Part shown: positions 44,167 through 51,882 of the stretch, one piece after another
Layout of the letters: every line of letters begins with the position of its first letter
How positions within the stretch are numbered: the first letter of the stretch is position 1
From: a virus
Strand: one strand, 5' to 3'
Length of the DNA stretch: 64,000 nt
Virus record (IMG/VR): IMGVR_UViG_3300031578_000005
Span: 1-64,000 of that record
Translations under genes and position numbers: made by a program
Notes under the pieces: model-generated
Database searches by the model: none
The model's input: the letters and a program-made list of their open reading frames with translations, nothing else
What the model was told of the DNA's origin: nothing

Positions 44167-46783
44167 AAGTAGAAATCTGAGAGTATTAACATACCAAGAT
44201 ACCGCAATTACTAAAGTACAGGAAAGTCTTGAACAGCGTGAGATAACTGTTCTCGCTGCCTGTCCGTCAGCAGGAAAAACTCTTATGACAATTTATATGA
44301 TGGAAGAATGGCTTCGTCAGAATCCCAATAGTAAAATAATGGTACTGGCTCACGGTACAACAATTCTCCGTACACAGTTTCATGATGTTCTCAAAGAGAC
44401 TAAACCAAATTTCACATACAACCTTGTTGAGAAATTCACTCAGTATGATGTTACCGCAGATGTCAATATTTGTTTACCTCAGACTCTTGCAGGAAATGTC
44501 TTGGATAAGATTGACTTTCTCATAGTCGATGAAGCGCACCAATTTTACTTCGCTGAGAAGATGATGAAAGACATCATCAAACAGACCAAGCCGAAGAAAC
44601 AATTGCTTCTCACGGGTACACCATCACCATTCATCAGAAAAGGTTTTAAAATCATTCCTGTTACGCTCAACACGATATTTGATGAAGGTATGATTTCAGA
44701 CCTTTATGTTGAGATAGCAACATCATCGTACACCTTTGACCCGATGACTGACTTCAATCAAGATGATGAACTAAAACTTGGCGTTTATATAAAGGATTCT
44801 GAGACAAAGAAAACACTTGATGACCTTGTAAGTAAGATTGTTGAAAGGCTCAAAAGTATTAGAGGTAATGATTATCAGAACTTGCTTCCCGAATGGTTAC
44901 CCACATTAAAAAGACTACAAAAGACGATGATTGCTTGTAGGAGTCAACAACAGGCAATGCAAGTTAAACATTACTTTGACAAGATGGGTGTTAAATCAGC
45001 ATTAAGCATATCAGACATTGATTATAACAGCAGTGAGATTGAAGTCTTCAAACAAGATGTTGATTGTCTTATTCTTATTGTAGTGGGTCGTGGTATACTT
45101 GGCTTTAATTATCCAGAACTTGTGAATGTTGTTGATATGACCACAAGTCAGAATGTTGATAGGATATATCAGTTGCTCTGTCGTGTTATCCGTAAACATC
45201 CCGAAGGTCAGAAGAAACTATTTTTCAAGGTTGCTCCGAATATTCATAGTGATTACTACAAATACATAATGACCGCAGTATTATCATTGTCAGATGAATC
45301 ATTTTTTACCAAGTTCAACGGGAAGAATTTCTCAGAAATGATTATTCCTATCATCAAAACAAAGAGAGAACATCACGAACCAAATAATGGTGGTGGTAAT
45401 GGTAAACCAAGACCGAAAACATTAAAACCAATTGACTTTGAGGGTTTACCAGTTTTCGAATTTTTCAAAGACCTTTATCATAAGAAGGATGCGTTGCTTC
45501 ATGTTTATGCATACACAACGGTAAGGGATGTACGAGCAGAATTTATGAATTTTAAACCAAGCGGTTATTGGACTTTTGAAAAATGTATGGAAAGTGCATC
45601 ACACTATATTAGTAGTGGAGATTGGTTTAAAAATGATTCGGGTGCATATACTGCTGCCATCGAAAAGAAATGGTTTGAAGCATGTACGAAACATATGTTA
45701 AATGTTAGAAAACCAAATGGTTTTTGGACAAAAGAAAAATGTATAGAAAGTGCATTAAAATATAAAACTAAAAACGAATGGAGAATACATAATAATAAAG
45801 CATTAAATGCTGCATTATTAAATAATTGGTACGATGAATGTACCAAACATATGGTGGATATGCATAATTCATGGACGAAAGAAAAGTGTATTGAGAGTGC
45901 GAAAAAACATAATAATAAAACCGCTTGGTTTAAAAATGACGGGAACGCCTACTCTGCTGCGAAAAATAATGGATGGTTCGAAGAATGCGTTACTCACATG
46001 GAAAAATTAACAGGATTTTGGACATTTGAAGCATGCAAAACAAGTGCTTTAAAATATAATACCGTTAAAGAATGGTTAAAAAATGAAAGTGGAGCATATC
46101 ATAAAGCCAGAAATAATAATTGGTTGGAAGAATGTTGTAGTCATATGTCACGATTAAACAGAAAACCATATACTAAAGAAGAATGTATTGAAAATGCGAA
46201 AAAATATACGAAATTATTCGATTGGAGAAAAGAGAATTGTAATTTATATGCTGCTGTATTAACCAACGGATGGCTGGAAGAATGCACATCACATATGACA
46301 AGATTGGTAAAAAAGCGTTGGACACTTGACACATGTAAAGTAAGTGCTCTCAAATATAATACAAGAAGAGAATGGTTTGATGGCGAAATGTCTGCATATA
46401 ACGCTGCTCGTATAAATAAATGGTTGGATGAATGTTGTCCACATATGACAAGAGAATCGTTTCCAAAAAATTACTGGACGAAAGATAAATGTTTAAAAAT
46501 TGTATTAAATTATCGAACATCCAAAGAATGGAAAATCGGTGATAATAAATCCTATACCGCAGCACAAAGATATGGATGGCTTAATGAATGCACTAATCAC
46601 ATGAAAAATAATTTAAATAACAGCAATATGGAAAACGAAAAATTTGAACAAAGAAACTATGTTAAACCTGCTTGGCAGCCAACTGAAAAGGAAATGGCAC
46701 AGGAGAAACAAATCATTACAAACGAACCAACACCCGAACCTGCTCCAGTAACAACAGAAGGTGATAATACAAACAACGAGTAA
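44147..46783 (+). CDS. SF2 helicase with seven DNA-binding-type repeats
   Basis: 878 aa. Residues 1-420 are an SF2 helicase: PSAGKTLMT (Walker A), FLIVDEAHQFY (DEAH), LLLTGTPSPF (motif III) and RIYQLLCRVIRKH (motif VI). From about residue 475 follow seven ~47-residue repeats of the form W-T-x-E-x-C-x-x-S/N-A-x-x-Y-x-x-x-x-x-W ... A-Y-x-A-A-x-x-x-x-W-L-E-E-C-x-x-H-M, as in phage-encoded endonucleases. The tail is Pro/Glu-rich. It sits between tnpA and tnpB, a cargo position I do not know from described IS607 elements. Base composition changes at the repeats, which are more AT-rich. Confidence 0.8.
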   Translation: MNNQWFESRNLRVLTYQDTAITKVQESLEQREITVLAACPSAGKTLMTIYMMEEWLRQNPNSKIMVLAHGTTILRTQFHDVLKETKPNFTYNLVEKFTQYDVTADVNICLPQTLAGNVLDKIDFLIVDEAHQFYFAEKMMKDIIKQTKPKKQLLLTGTPSPFIRKGFKIIPVTLNTIFDEGMISDLYVEIATSSYTFDPMTDFNQDDELKLGVYIKDSETKKTLDDLVSKIVERLKSIRGNDYQNLLPEWLPTLKRLQKTMIACRSQQQAMQVKHYFDKMGVKSALSISDIDYNSSEIEVFKQDVDCLILIVVGRGILGFNYPELVNVVDMTTSQNVDRIYQLLCRVIRKHPEGQKKLFFKVAPNIHSDYYKYIMTAVLSLSDESFFTKFNGKNFSEMIIPIIKTKREHHEPNNGGGNGKPRPKTLKPIDFEGLPVFEFFKDLYHKKDALLHVYAYTTVRDVRAEFMNFKPSGYWTFEKCMESASHYISSGDWFKNDSGAYTAAIEKKWFEACTKHMLNVRKPNGFWTKEKCIESALKYKTKNEWRIHNNKALNAALLNNWYDECTKHMVDMHNSWTKEKCIESAKKHNNKTAWFKNDGNAYSAAKNNGWFEECVTHMEKLTGFWTFEACKTSALKYNTVKEWLKNESGAYHKARNNNWLEECCSHMSRLNRKPYTKEECIENAKKYTKLFDWRKENCNLYAAVLTNGWLEECTSHMTRLVKKRWTLDTCKVSALKYNTRREWFDGEMSAYNAARINKWLDECCPHMTRESFPKNYWTKDKCLKIVLNYRTSKEWKIGDNKSYTAAQRYGWLNECTNHMKNNLNNSNMENEKFEQRNYVKPAWQPTEKEMAQEKQIITNEPTPEPAPVTTEGDNTNNE

Positions 46784-46785
46784 CA

Positions 46786-47922
46786 ATGAAACTAATCAGG
46801 TCAACTAAATGTAGTCTGAAGTTCGCTACTGCGAAGAAAAAGAATGATTTACTAACTATCTTGAGTGAATACTCAAAGGTGGTTAATATCTTCATTGACT
46901 ATTTCTGGTTGAATTCTGATAAAGCAACAAAAGGAGAACTTCTTAAACCCGTTGTGGATTTACCACAAGACTCATGGTTGTCGGCTCGACTGAGAAAAGT
47001 TGCAGCAAGAGAAGCAATCGACATGATTAATGCCAGTAAGCAACGATGGAAAGAGAAAGCCGTTAAGCCATTACACAAAGGTCAGAGGATGTATGTTAGT
47101 TGTACCATTGCTGACCTTGTATCAACCAAAAACAATGGTTATAAAACCGAAGACAGCAGACTTTTTGATGCTTGGTTACACATAGCCAGTGTTGGTAATA
47201 AGATGATAATGGACTTGCCGATAAAATACCATAAGCACTTCAACAAATACAATAACATTGGTAGGAGACTGAATTCATATATCATTACCAAGAACTATGT
47301 GCAATTCAGTTTCGAGATAATTACCGAGACAAAGAAGGAAGGTAAACATTGTATCGGTATTGATACAGGTATAAACGCATTGGCAAGTCTTAATAATGGT
47401 AATCAGTATGGTAAGGACATCAAAGGTTGTATCGAGAGAGTTAAAAGATGCAAGCAGAAGTCCAATGGTTATTATGTAGCCAAGAGAGCATTGAAACAAA
47501 GGATTGATGAAACAGCAAAGGAAATATTAGTTAAAGAAACCCCAGATTTAATTGTTGTAGAGCAACTAAAGAAAATGGGATTTAAAAGTAAAGCCAAACG
47601 CTTGTTGGCTAAAAATATCAGGCGTTCTATCGGAACTTGGAATTGGAAGTATTGGTTGAAAAGGTTAGAAGCACAATGCGAGATTAACCGTGTTAGTTTT
47701 CGCAGTGTAGCACCTTATTACACCAGTACAACCTGTCCAATATGTGGTCATTCCGATAGGGGAAATCGACTCGGAGAAGTGTTCTTGTGTCTCAGTTGTG
47801 GTCACGGAGACAATGCAGATATAAATGCGGGTAAGAACATTTTGAATCGATTTCTCACGGGACAATACGGTGCTCGTTACAAGGAAATAAAGGATGTGCA
47901 AGTTTGTGCAGATTTATTTTAA
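46786..47922 (+). CDS. tnpB: TnpB RNA-guided nuclease
   Basis: 378 aa with the RuvC core GIDTGINALAS (Asp193), VVEQLKKMG (Glu259) and NADINAGKN (Asp345). The zinc finger has CPIC (317-320) and CLSC (335-338). All catalytic residues are present, so it should be active as an omega-RNA-guided nuclease. It starts 2 nt after the helicase stop. Its own omega-RNA should overlap the 3' end of the gene and the following ~50 nt; no confident 3' hairpin is seen there. Confidence 0.9.
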   Translation: MKLIRSTKCSLKFATAKKKNDLLTILSEYSKVVNIFIDYFWLNSDKATKGELLKPVVDLPQDSWLSARLRKVAAREAIDMINASKQRWKEKAVKPLHKGQRMYVSCTIADLVSTKNNGYKTEDSRLFDAWLHIASVGNKMIMDLPIKYHKHFNKYNNIGRRLNSYIITKNYVQFSFEIITETKKEGKHCIGIDTGINALASLNNGNQYGKDIKGCIERVKRCKQKSNGYYVAKRALKQRIDETAKEILVKETPDLIVVEQLKKMGFKSKAKRLLAKNIRRSIGTWNWKYWLKRLEAQCEINRVSFRSVAPYYTSTTCPICGHSDRGNRLGEVFLCLSCGHGDNADINAGKNILNRFLTGQYGARYKEIKDVQVCADLF

Positions 47923-47955
47923 CGGTGGTGAAAGTTCATTAAATAGAATTTCAGG

Positions 47956-48018
47956 CATGAATGAAAATGTCATAAGAATAATCAATGAGGAAATATTAAA
48001 ATTTATTTATTATGAGTA
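47956..48018 (+). pseudogene. Orphan leader peptide (INE type)
   Basis: A 20-aa frame, MNENVIRIINEEILKFIYYE. It looks like the N-terminal leader of the 48918 gene (FIRIINEEISDF), cut short right after the IS607 element. Probably the remnant of a disrupted packaged-protein gene. Confidence 0.4.
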
Positions 48019-48215
48019 AACTAACCGAAATATATGATGGGTGGAAAAATTTAACGTTTCCAAATCCAAACATCGAAAAACTCGCAAAAACAAGAATTGG
48101 GATTTGTGTCGATTGTGACAAATTAACAAGGAATAATACTTGTAAACTTTGTGGATGTTATATGCCAGCCAAAGTTCGCTCAAAACAAAGTAAATGTAAT
48201 TTAAATAAGTGGTGA
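48012..48215 (+). CDS. Small Cys-rich phage protein
   Basis: 67 aa with CVDCDKLTRNNTCKLCGCYM and a terminal KVRSKQSKC, a likely zinc-binding site of two Cys pairs. Similar small proteins ending in K-x-R-x-K-x-S/C are common in T4-like phages, without known function. Confidence 0.6.
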   Translation: MSKLTEIYDGWKNLTFPNPNIEKLAKTRIGICVDCDKLTRNNTCKLCGCYMPAKVRSKQSKCNLNKW

Positions 48216-48302
48216 TAGCTTATTAAGTTGAATAATAAGTACCTCTCGTTTCTTATCAATTATTTTACAAATTTTTTTTAATAATTCTTTTTTATTGTTC
48301 AT
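48201..48302 (-). CDS. Small hypothetical peptide
   Basis: 33 aa, MNNKKELLKKICKIIDKKRE..., a basic helix. It lies 10 nt downstream of the gene starting at 48918 on the same strand and overlaps the end of the convergent gene. Confidence 0.3.
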   Translation of the reverse strand: MNNKKELLKKICKIIDKKREVLIIQLNKLSPLI

Positions 48303-48312
48303 TATTAATTTG

Positions 48313-48918
48313 TTAGCAATATGGAATATTCTGAATATTATCTTTCATTTCAGGTGTTCTAATATCTAGATTGGTATGATTACTAATATAATCAGCGATA
48401 TACTCTCTAATAAAGAGTACTTTTATCTTATTTGGCGCAATCCTGAATGCTTTAAAATCAATTTCATCACCGTTTGTCGTATTTAGTGTAACATTAATAT
48501 CACCCCAATCAAAACTATTAAACCATTCATCATTTGTTTGTTGTGTATAGCTATCAGTACTGATATTATCTGATTCTTCTTTACCAATACTAATGTTATC
48601 ACTGTAAAAATCTAAATCAAACACAATTGGTTCCTTTTCTTGATCATATGAATATTCTATATTTAAAAAATATCTAATCGTTAATGTTGAAGTATCTTCA
48701 GGGGAATTCTCCCAATCGCCACCAATTGTGGATTCGGTTACATCGATTTTTATTTTATTTTGTTTATTTAATAATGAATCACATATGAATTGTTTCTGGA
48801 AATCTTCATTATTTAGTATATCAACAGATTCTTTTTCTTTCTGATACTTATCGTTATTTAAAAAATCAAAATCAGAAATTTCTTCATTAATAATCCTTAT
48901 AAAGTCCTTTTTTTGCAT
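48313..48918 (-). CDS. Putative packaged protein with INE leader
   Basis: 201 aa from ATG 48918; the longer frame begins at TTG. The leader MQKKDFIRIINEEISDF ends in INE, then acidic linker and beta-rich body (TLTIRYFLNIEYSYD, DWGDINVTLNTTNGD). The gene at 58960 has a similar layout. Function of the body unknown. Confidence 0.5.
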   Translation of the reverse strand: MQKKDFIRIINEEISDFDFLNNDKYQKEKESVDILNNEDFQKQFICDSLLNKQNKIKIDVTESTIGGDWENSPEDTSTLTIRYFLNIEYSYDQEKEPIVFDLDFYSDNISIGKEESDNISTDSYTQQTNDEWFNSFDWGDINVTLNTTNGDEIDFKAFRIAPNKIKVLFIREYIADYISNHTNLDIRTPEMKDNIQNIPYC

Positions 48919-48932
48919 TGTACTCAATTTTA

Positions 48933-48941
48933 AATAAATAC
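48933..48941 (-). promoter_or_regulatory. Late-type promoter motif
   Basis: GTATTTATTT on the minus strand, 14 nt before ATG 48918. Confidence 0.4.
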
Positions 48942-48994
48942 TGTTTATCTAATATAAATTTATGTTTTTTAATAAATTTTTTGTGATAATATTA

Positions 48995-49114
48995 ATGCAT
49001 AGAGTATTTATTGGTATAGAATCATCGCTTAATATTGACATTAAGCTAAGTCTGAAAAAAGTCAGGAATGATTTTAAAAATTTATCGCCCGACAGTGGTT
49101 ATGTAAATTTTTAA
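48995..49114 (+). CDS. Small hypothetical peptide
   Basis: 39 aa, MHRVFIGIESSLNIDIKLSL... Supported only by an open frame; its start overlaps a GTATTTATTG motif. Confidence 0.2.
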   Translation: MHRVFIGIESSLNIDIKLSLKKVRNDFKNLSPDSGYVNF

Positions 49115-49122
49115 TACTTGAC

Positions 49123-49154
49123 AAAAATGCATCAATACCAATGGTGCATTTTTT
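49123..49154 (+). terminator. Terminator-like hairpin
   Basis: AAAAATGCA and TGCATTTTTT pair across a 13-nt loop, with a T-tract on the plus strand. Confidence 0.5.
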
Positions 49155-49166
49155 ATGTGCAATTGG

Positions 49167-49175
49167 TATTTATAT
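49167..49175 (+). promoter_or_regulatory. Late-type promoter motif
   Basis: GTATTTATATTAAA, 13 nt before ATG 49189. Confidence 0.45.
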
Positions 49176-49188
49176 TAAAAATTAATTA

Positions 49189-49468
49189 ATGTCCAAAAAC
49201 AATAAAAATAGATTATTGGAAATAATGAAGCTAGTTAATCCTTCATTTATTACCGAAGATTTTAATGACAAGCCATTACCAACGAGCTGTGAAAAATTCA
49301 TCAGCAGTACAATACTCAAATTCACGTATAGATACTCCAGTTGAGTTCGAAGACGCATTTAAAGTATGGTTTAGCTCAACGGGTTTTCATCCAGAAAAAA
49401 GTAATTTAACCATATCACAAGCACAGGTATTTGTAAAAAAAGTCATGCAAGAATTGGGATATAAATAA
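49189..49468 (+). pseudogene. Frameshifted putative packaged protein with ITE leader
   Basis: The frame from 49189 gives the leader MSKNNKNRLLEIMKLVNPSF, then ITEDF, but stops at 49344. The overlapping frame 49265-49468 gives 67 aa (MTSHYQRAVKNSSAVQYSNS... ending KKVMQELGYK). Leader plus body would make a normal packaged-type protein, so one indel or a recoding event around 49235-49337 is likely. Alternatively the second frame is an independent gene starting at ATG 49265. Confidence 0.45.
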
Positions 49469-49483
49469 TTATTTTAAAAATTA

Positions 49484-49526
49484 TTTGCAGTTATTGTAAC
49501 ATTTACTATCTTTGCTACGTATTTAT
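49484..49526 (+). promoter_or_regulatory. Double promoter before ncRNA/tRNA cluster 1
   Basis: Host type: TTTG (49484-49487), 19 nt, TATCTTTG (49507-49514). The same region also carries TTGTAACA (49494-49501), 16 nt, CGTATTTAT (49518-49526). Confidence 0.65.
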
Positions 49527-49529
49527 AAA

Positions 49530-49745
49530 AAGGAGTATAAATTCCATCCATTGTTTTTACGTGAATGGAATGTAAGCGGCAAATGCTAATCCTGATTGAG
49601 AATATACTAAAGTAAGGAATAATCATATTGTCGGGTTCAGGGATTGAATCCTACATTAAGCAAAAACGGGATGAGGCGTTGCCATTAGGTGAGTCTATGA
49701 CCCCCGAAGCCCAACCCGTCAGTTTTGCTGTGGGTGGTAGTTCAC
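49530..49745 (+). ncRNA. omega-RNA-like ncRNA 1 (orphan)
   Basis: A structured, less AT-rich segment without a gene. It starts with a hairpin (ATTCCAT ... ATGGAAT) and ends GAAGCCCAACCC - loop - GTGGGTGGTAGTTCAC. The terminal arrangement GAAGC, hairpin, GTAGTTCAC is what I associate with IS200/IS605-type right ends and TnpB omega-RNA 3' scaffolds. The bases after TTCAC (AAAATGCAAGCCTATTATTT) would be the guide. The nearest TnpB is 1.6 kb away. The 5' limit is inferred from the promoter. Confidence 0.5.
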
Positions 49746-49797
49746 AAAATGCAAGCCTATTATTTAGGCAGTTAATTAAATTGAAGAATTAGAAATT

Positions 49798-49872
49798 ATG
49801 AAAAATTTTACACATACTCAGCCCCAACCGCAACAACATCCACAAGAAGTTGAATGGGGAAAATATGTTTAA
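49798..49872 (+). CDS. Small peptide before terminator
   Basis: 24 aa, MKNFTHTQPQPQQHPQEVEW..., ending shortly before a strong terminator ahead of the tRNA cluster. Possible leader peptide. Confidence 0.35.
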   Translation: MKNFTHTQPQPQQHPQEVEWGKYV

Positions 49873-49903
49873 AAATTTTAAGAATATTTTAAAATGAACA
49901 TAG

Positions 49904-49931
49904 ACCCCATTCGAAAGAGTGGGGTTTTTTT
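49904..49931 (+). terminator. Rho-independent terminator
   Basis: ACCCCA/TGGGGT stem with a T7 tract. Confidence 0.85.
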
Positions 49932-49970
49932 GTAACAAAAAATTTGATATTACGTATAGTTGTTCTTTGA
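49930..49970 (+). promoter_or_regulatory. TTGTAACA-N15-CGTATA promoter with boxA-like site
   Basis: TTGTAACA (49930-49937), 15 nt, CGTATAG (49953-49959), then TGTTCTTTGA (49961-49970). The last is like the boxA antitermination signal of bacterial rRNA leaders. It directly precedes tRNA-Pro. Confidence 0.55.
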
Positions 49971-49984
49971 AATATAATTTAAAA

Positions 49985-50058
49985 CTGGGAGTGGGAAAAT
50001 TGGTTAATCCGCTTGCCTTGGACGCAAGAGACTGCTGAATCGTACTCAGCCTCCCAGA
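49985..50058 (+). tRNA. tRNA-Pro (TGG)
   Basis: Acceptor CTGGGAG/CTCCCAG, anticodon arm CTTGC-CTTGGAC-GCAAG. The T-loop ATCGTAC is unusual. Confidence 0.75.
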
Positions 50059-50067
50059 CAATTTTAT

Positions 50068-50156
50068 CGAGTAGTAGCTCTGTAGCTGGTAGCAGTCCCG
50101 TCTTGGAAACGGGTGGAATATAAAATCCCTCGCAGGTTCGAACCCTGCCTATTCGA
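50068..50156 (+). tRNA. tRNA with TGG anticodon and long variable arm
   Basis: Acceptor CGAGTAG/CTATTCG, anticodon arm CCCGT-CTTGGAA-ACGGG, T arm GCAGG-TTCGAAC-CCTGC. The variable region is ~18 nt, which is class II size and odd for Pro. Isotype uncertain. Confidence 0.6.
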
Positions 50157-50214
50157 CTGGTAGTCAAAGAGTTATATTGATTTCTACTTTGACTGTAAAA
50201 AAATCCATATATAT

Positions 50215-50288
50215 GGTGGTATTAGTGTAGTGGTTAGCACGATACTCTGTGAAAGTATTAGCACCAGTTCAAATCTGGTATATCACCC
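50215..50288 (+). tRNA. tRNA-His (GTG)
   Basis: Acceptor GGTGGTA/TATCACC with discriminator C, anticodon arm ATACT-CTGTGAA-AGTAT. Confidence 0.85.
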
Positions 50289-50295
50289 CAAATAT

Positions 50296-50369
50296 TACTC
50301 TCTGGTGTAATTGGTTAACATTTTGGAATTTGACTCCAAAGATTGTAGGTTCAAGTCCTACGAGAGTAA
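50296..50369 (+). tRNA. tRNA-Gln (TTG)
   Basis: Acceptor TACTCTC/GAGAGTA, anticodon arm TTGGA-ATTTGAC-TCCAA. Confidence 0.8.
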
Positions 50370-50375
50370 CAATAT

Positions 50376-50458
50376 TGTCCTCTGGCAGAATGGCTATTGC
50401 ATCGCCCTTTGAAGGCGACACCCGAAACGGTTTACAGGTTCGAATCCTGTGAGGACTA
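50376..50458 (+). tRNA. tRNA with TTG anticodon and long variable arm
   Basis: GTCCTC/GAGGAC acceptor, anticodon arm TCGCC-CTTTGAA-GGCGA, variable region CACCCGAAACGGTTT, T arm ACAGG-TTCGAAT-CCTGT. Class II architecture with a Gln anticodon; isotype uncertain. Confidence 0.6.
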
Positions 50459-50466
50459 CACTATAT

Positions 50467-50537
50467 TACCAAATGGTGTAATGGTAACACCCAATCCTCT
50501 GAAGGTTGTGTTCTTGGTTCGAATCCAAGTTTGGTTA
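50467..50537 (+). tRNA. tRNA-Gln (CTG)
   Basis: Anticodon arm CAATC-CTCTGAA-GGTTG, T arm CTTGG-TTCGAAT-CCAAG. The first acceptor pair is T-T. Confidence 0.7.
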
Positions 50538-50594
50538 CTAAGATAGTTGAATCAATTATTATGAATGCATAAGAATTATTAATGGGCTTAGAAC

Positions 50595-50624
50595 TTGGAA
50601 TTAAATATTAATTCATTATATTTG
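50595..50624 (+). promoter_or_regulatory. Host-type promoter
   Basis: TTG (50595-50597), 19 nt, TATATTTG (50617-50624), 5 nt before ATG 50629; a nearly leaderless transcript is implied. Confidence 0.6.
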
Positions 50625-50628
50625 CAAA

Positions 50629-50856
50629 ATGGAAGCAGAAGAATTAATAAAAAAAATAAAGAAGTTTGTCGAAGAACTTGATAATAACTTCGAATCAATA
50701 CTTATTCCAACTAAGTATGATCCTAATGATATACAGTATGATGTTTCTTTTATTATGATGGAGAAAGTCGAAGATGATAGAAGTACGCCAAGATTCATTG
50801 TAAATGTAACTGATTTAAATAAAGATGATAATGTCAAAACTAAGAGTGGGAAATAA
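50629..50856 (+). CDS. Hypothetical protein
   Basis: 75 aa, acidic, starting with a Lys/Glu-rich helix (MEAEELIKKIKKFVEELDNN...). It overlaps the next small gene by 26 nt. Function unknown. Confidence 0.5.
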   Translation: MEAEELIKKIKKFVEELDNNFESILIPTKYDPNDIQYDVSFIMMEKVEDDRSTPRFIVNVTDLNKDDNVKTKSGK

Positions 50857-50980
50857 AGAAAACGCTAAAATAAATGGTGAATGGGGCGACCATGTAAGAA
50901 AATGGGGCAAATTTTTCACAGCTAAATTACGTAGAAATATTGATAAACAAATAATTAAAAAAGAGTACGATGAATTATAA
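50831..50980 (+). CDS. Small basic protein
   Basis: 49 aa, MSKLRVGNKENAKINGEWGD..., Lys/Arg-rich, with WGDHVRKWGKFFTAK. The 3' end overlaps the next gene start by 11 nt, suggesting translational coupling. Function unknown. Confidence 0.5.
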   Translation: MSKLRVGNKENAKINGEWGDHVRKWGKFFTAKLRRNIDKQIIKKEYDEL

Positions 50981-51377
50981 TTTATTCTTAGATGATATAA
51001 GAGTTCCTAGAAATGTATACTCATATATACATAATCCCATATACGCTATGGATGAGTGGATAATTGTTCGAAACTATGATGATTTTGTAAAATACATTGA
51101 AAAAAATGGTATGCCCGAAAAAATTTCTTTTGATCATGATTTATCAGCAGAACATTATGACCCGGACTTATATGGTAGTGAAACATATGATGAAGTATAT
51201 GATCAATTTGAAGAAAAAACCGGATATGATTGTGCTAAATGGCTCATTAATTACTGTATTGAAAATAAATTAGATTTGCCCAATGAAATCCTAATTCACT
51301 CGATGAATATTACCGGTGGGTTGAACATCAAATCATTATTTGATACTTACAATAAATCATTAAAAGTAAATTCGTGA
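50970..51377 (+). CDS. Cyclic-phosphate-processing receiver-like protein (cREC)
   Basis: 135 aa. It begins LFLDDIRVPRN, has ISFDHDLSAEHYD in the middle, then YDCAKWLINYC and NEILIHSMNITGGLNIKSL. This is the conserved set of the phage cREC family (receiver fold with an added HD/HSxN site), proposed to process cyclic phosphate ends of RNA or nucleotides. It lies near the tRNA clusters and an RNA ligase gene, consistent with a role in RNA repair. Confidence 0.7.
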   Translation: MNYNLFLDDIRVPRNVYSYIHNPIYAMDEWIIVRNYDDFVKYIEKNGMPEKISFDHDLSAEHYDPDLYGSETYDEVYDQFEEKTGYDCAKWLINYCIENKLDLPNEILIHSMNITGGLNIKSLFDTYNKSLKVNS

Positions 51378-51488
51378 TTTGCAAATTGCAAATTATTATG
51401 TGTTGAGATTATAAGTACTAAAATTTATTACTAGAACATATTAATAATCAACAACATATAAATTAAACTAAAAATAATTTAAAAAAAG

Positions 51489-51531
51489 TTTGCAGATATT
51501 GTAACATTTACTAACTTTGTTGCGTATTTAG
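51489..51531 (+). promoter_or_regulatory. Double promoter before tRNA cluster 2
   Basis: TTTG (51489-51492), 19 nt, TAACTTTG (51512-51519), overlapping TTGTAACA (51499-51506), 16 nt, CGTATTTAG (51523-51531). The same layout as at 49484. Confidence 0.65.
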
Positions 51532-51576
51532 ATAAAACGAATTAAGAATTTTTGAATAATTAAATAAATAATACAA

Positions 51577-51666
51577 ATGAAAAATTTACTCGACATATTG
51601 ATGGTAGTCTTAGCAGTTGACCTATTATGGGCAGATGCAGAGGATAAACTATGTTTAGTCGGGTAA
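51577..51666 (+). CDS. Small hydrophobic leader peptide
   Basis: 29 aa, MKNLLDILMVVLAVDLLWAD..., encoded between the promoter and a terminator before tRNA genes. Confidence 0.45.
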   Translation: MKNLLDILMVVLAVDLLWADAEDKLCLVG

Positions 51667-51696
51667 TGAAAAATTACACTCCTTTCTTAATTGAAA

Positions 51697-51727
51697 AACC
51701 CGACAACTAAAAATGGTCGGGTTTTTT
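51697..51727 (+). terminator. Rho-independent terminator
   Basis: AACCCGAC/GTCGGGTT-like stem followed by T6. Confidence 0.85.
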
Positions 51728-51743
51728 GTTTTTATAGAAAGGA

Positions 51744-51753
51744 TGTTCTTTGA
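51744..51753 (+). promoter_or_regulatory. boxA-like antitermination site
   Basis: TGTTCTTTGA identical to 49961-49970, between terminator and tRNA-Asp. A hairpin GGAGTGG/CCACTCC follows at about 51778-51800. Confidence 0.45.
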
Positions 51754-51808
51754 CATGTTGGAAATTTAAAAATAATTGGAGTGGGTTTGTAATCCACTCC
51801 TAAATAAC

Positions 51809-51878
51809 GACTGCGTAGTATAATGGCTAGTATTTCTCACTGTCTATGAGAGGGCGGGGTTCGAATCCCACGTAGTCG
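51809..51878 (+). tRNA. tRNA-Asp (GTC)
   Basis: Acceptor GACTGCG/CGTAGTC, anticodon arm TCTCA-CTGTCTA-TGAGA. Confidence 0.85.
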
Positions 51879-51882
51879 GCAT

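Larger units (their letters stand above)
43295..47955 (+). mobile_element. IS607-type element with cargo helicase
   Basis: Four overlapping or abutting genes: a 64-aa protein, serine recombinase TnpA, SF2 helicase and TnpB. TnpA, the helicase core and TnpB are visibly less AT-rich than flanking phage DNA. No terminal inverted repeats are seen, as expected for IS607. Edges are approximate: the left end is before 43323, and the right end is after 47922, where a short phage-type leader ORF (47956-48018) resumes. Confidence 0.7.

Noticed and set aside
43295-47955. Terminal inverted repeats of a DDE-type insertion sequence
   Set aside because: None seen; the recombinase is an IS607 serine recombinase, which does not need them.
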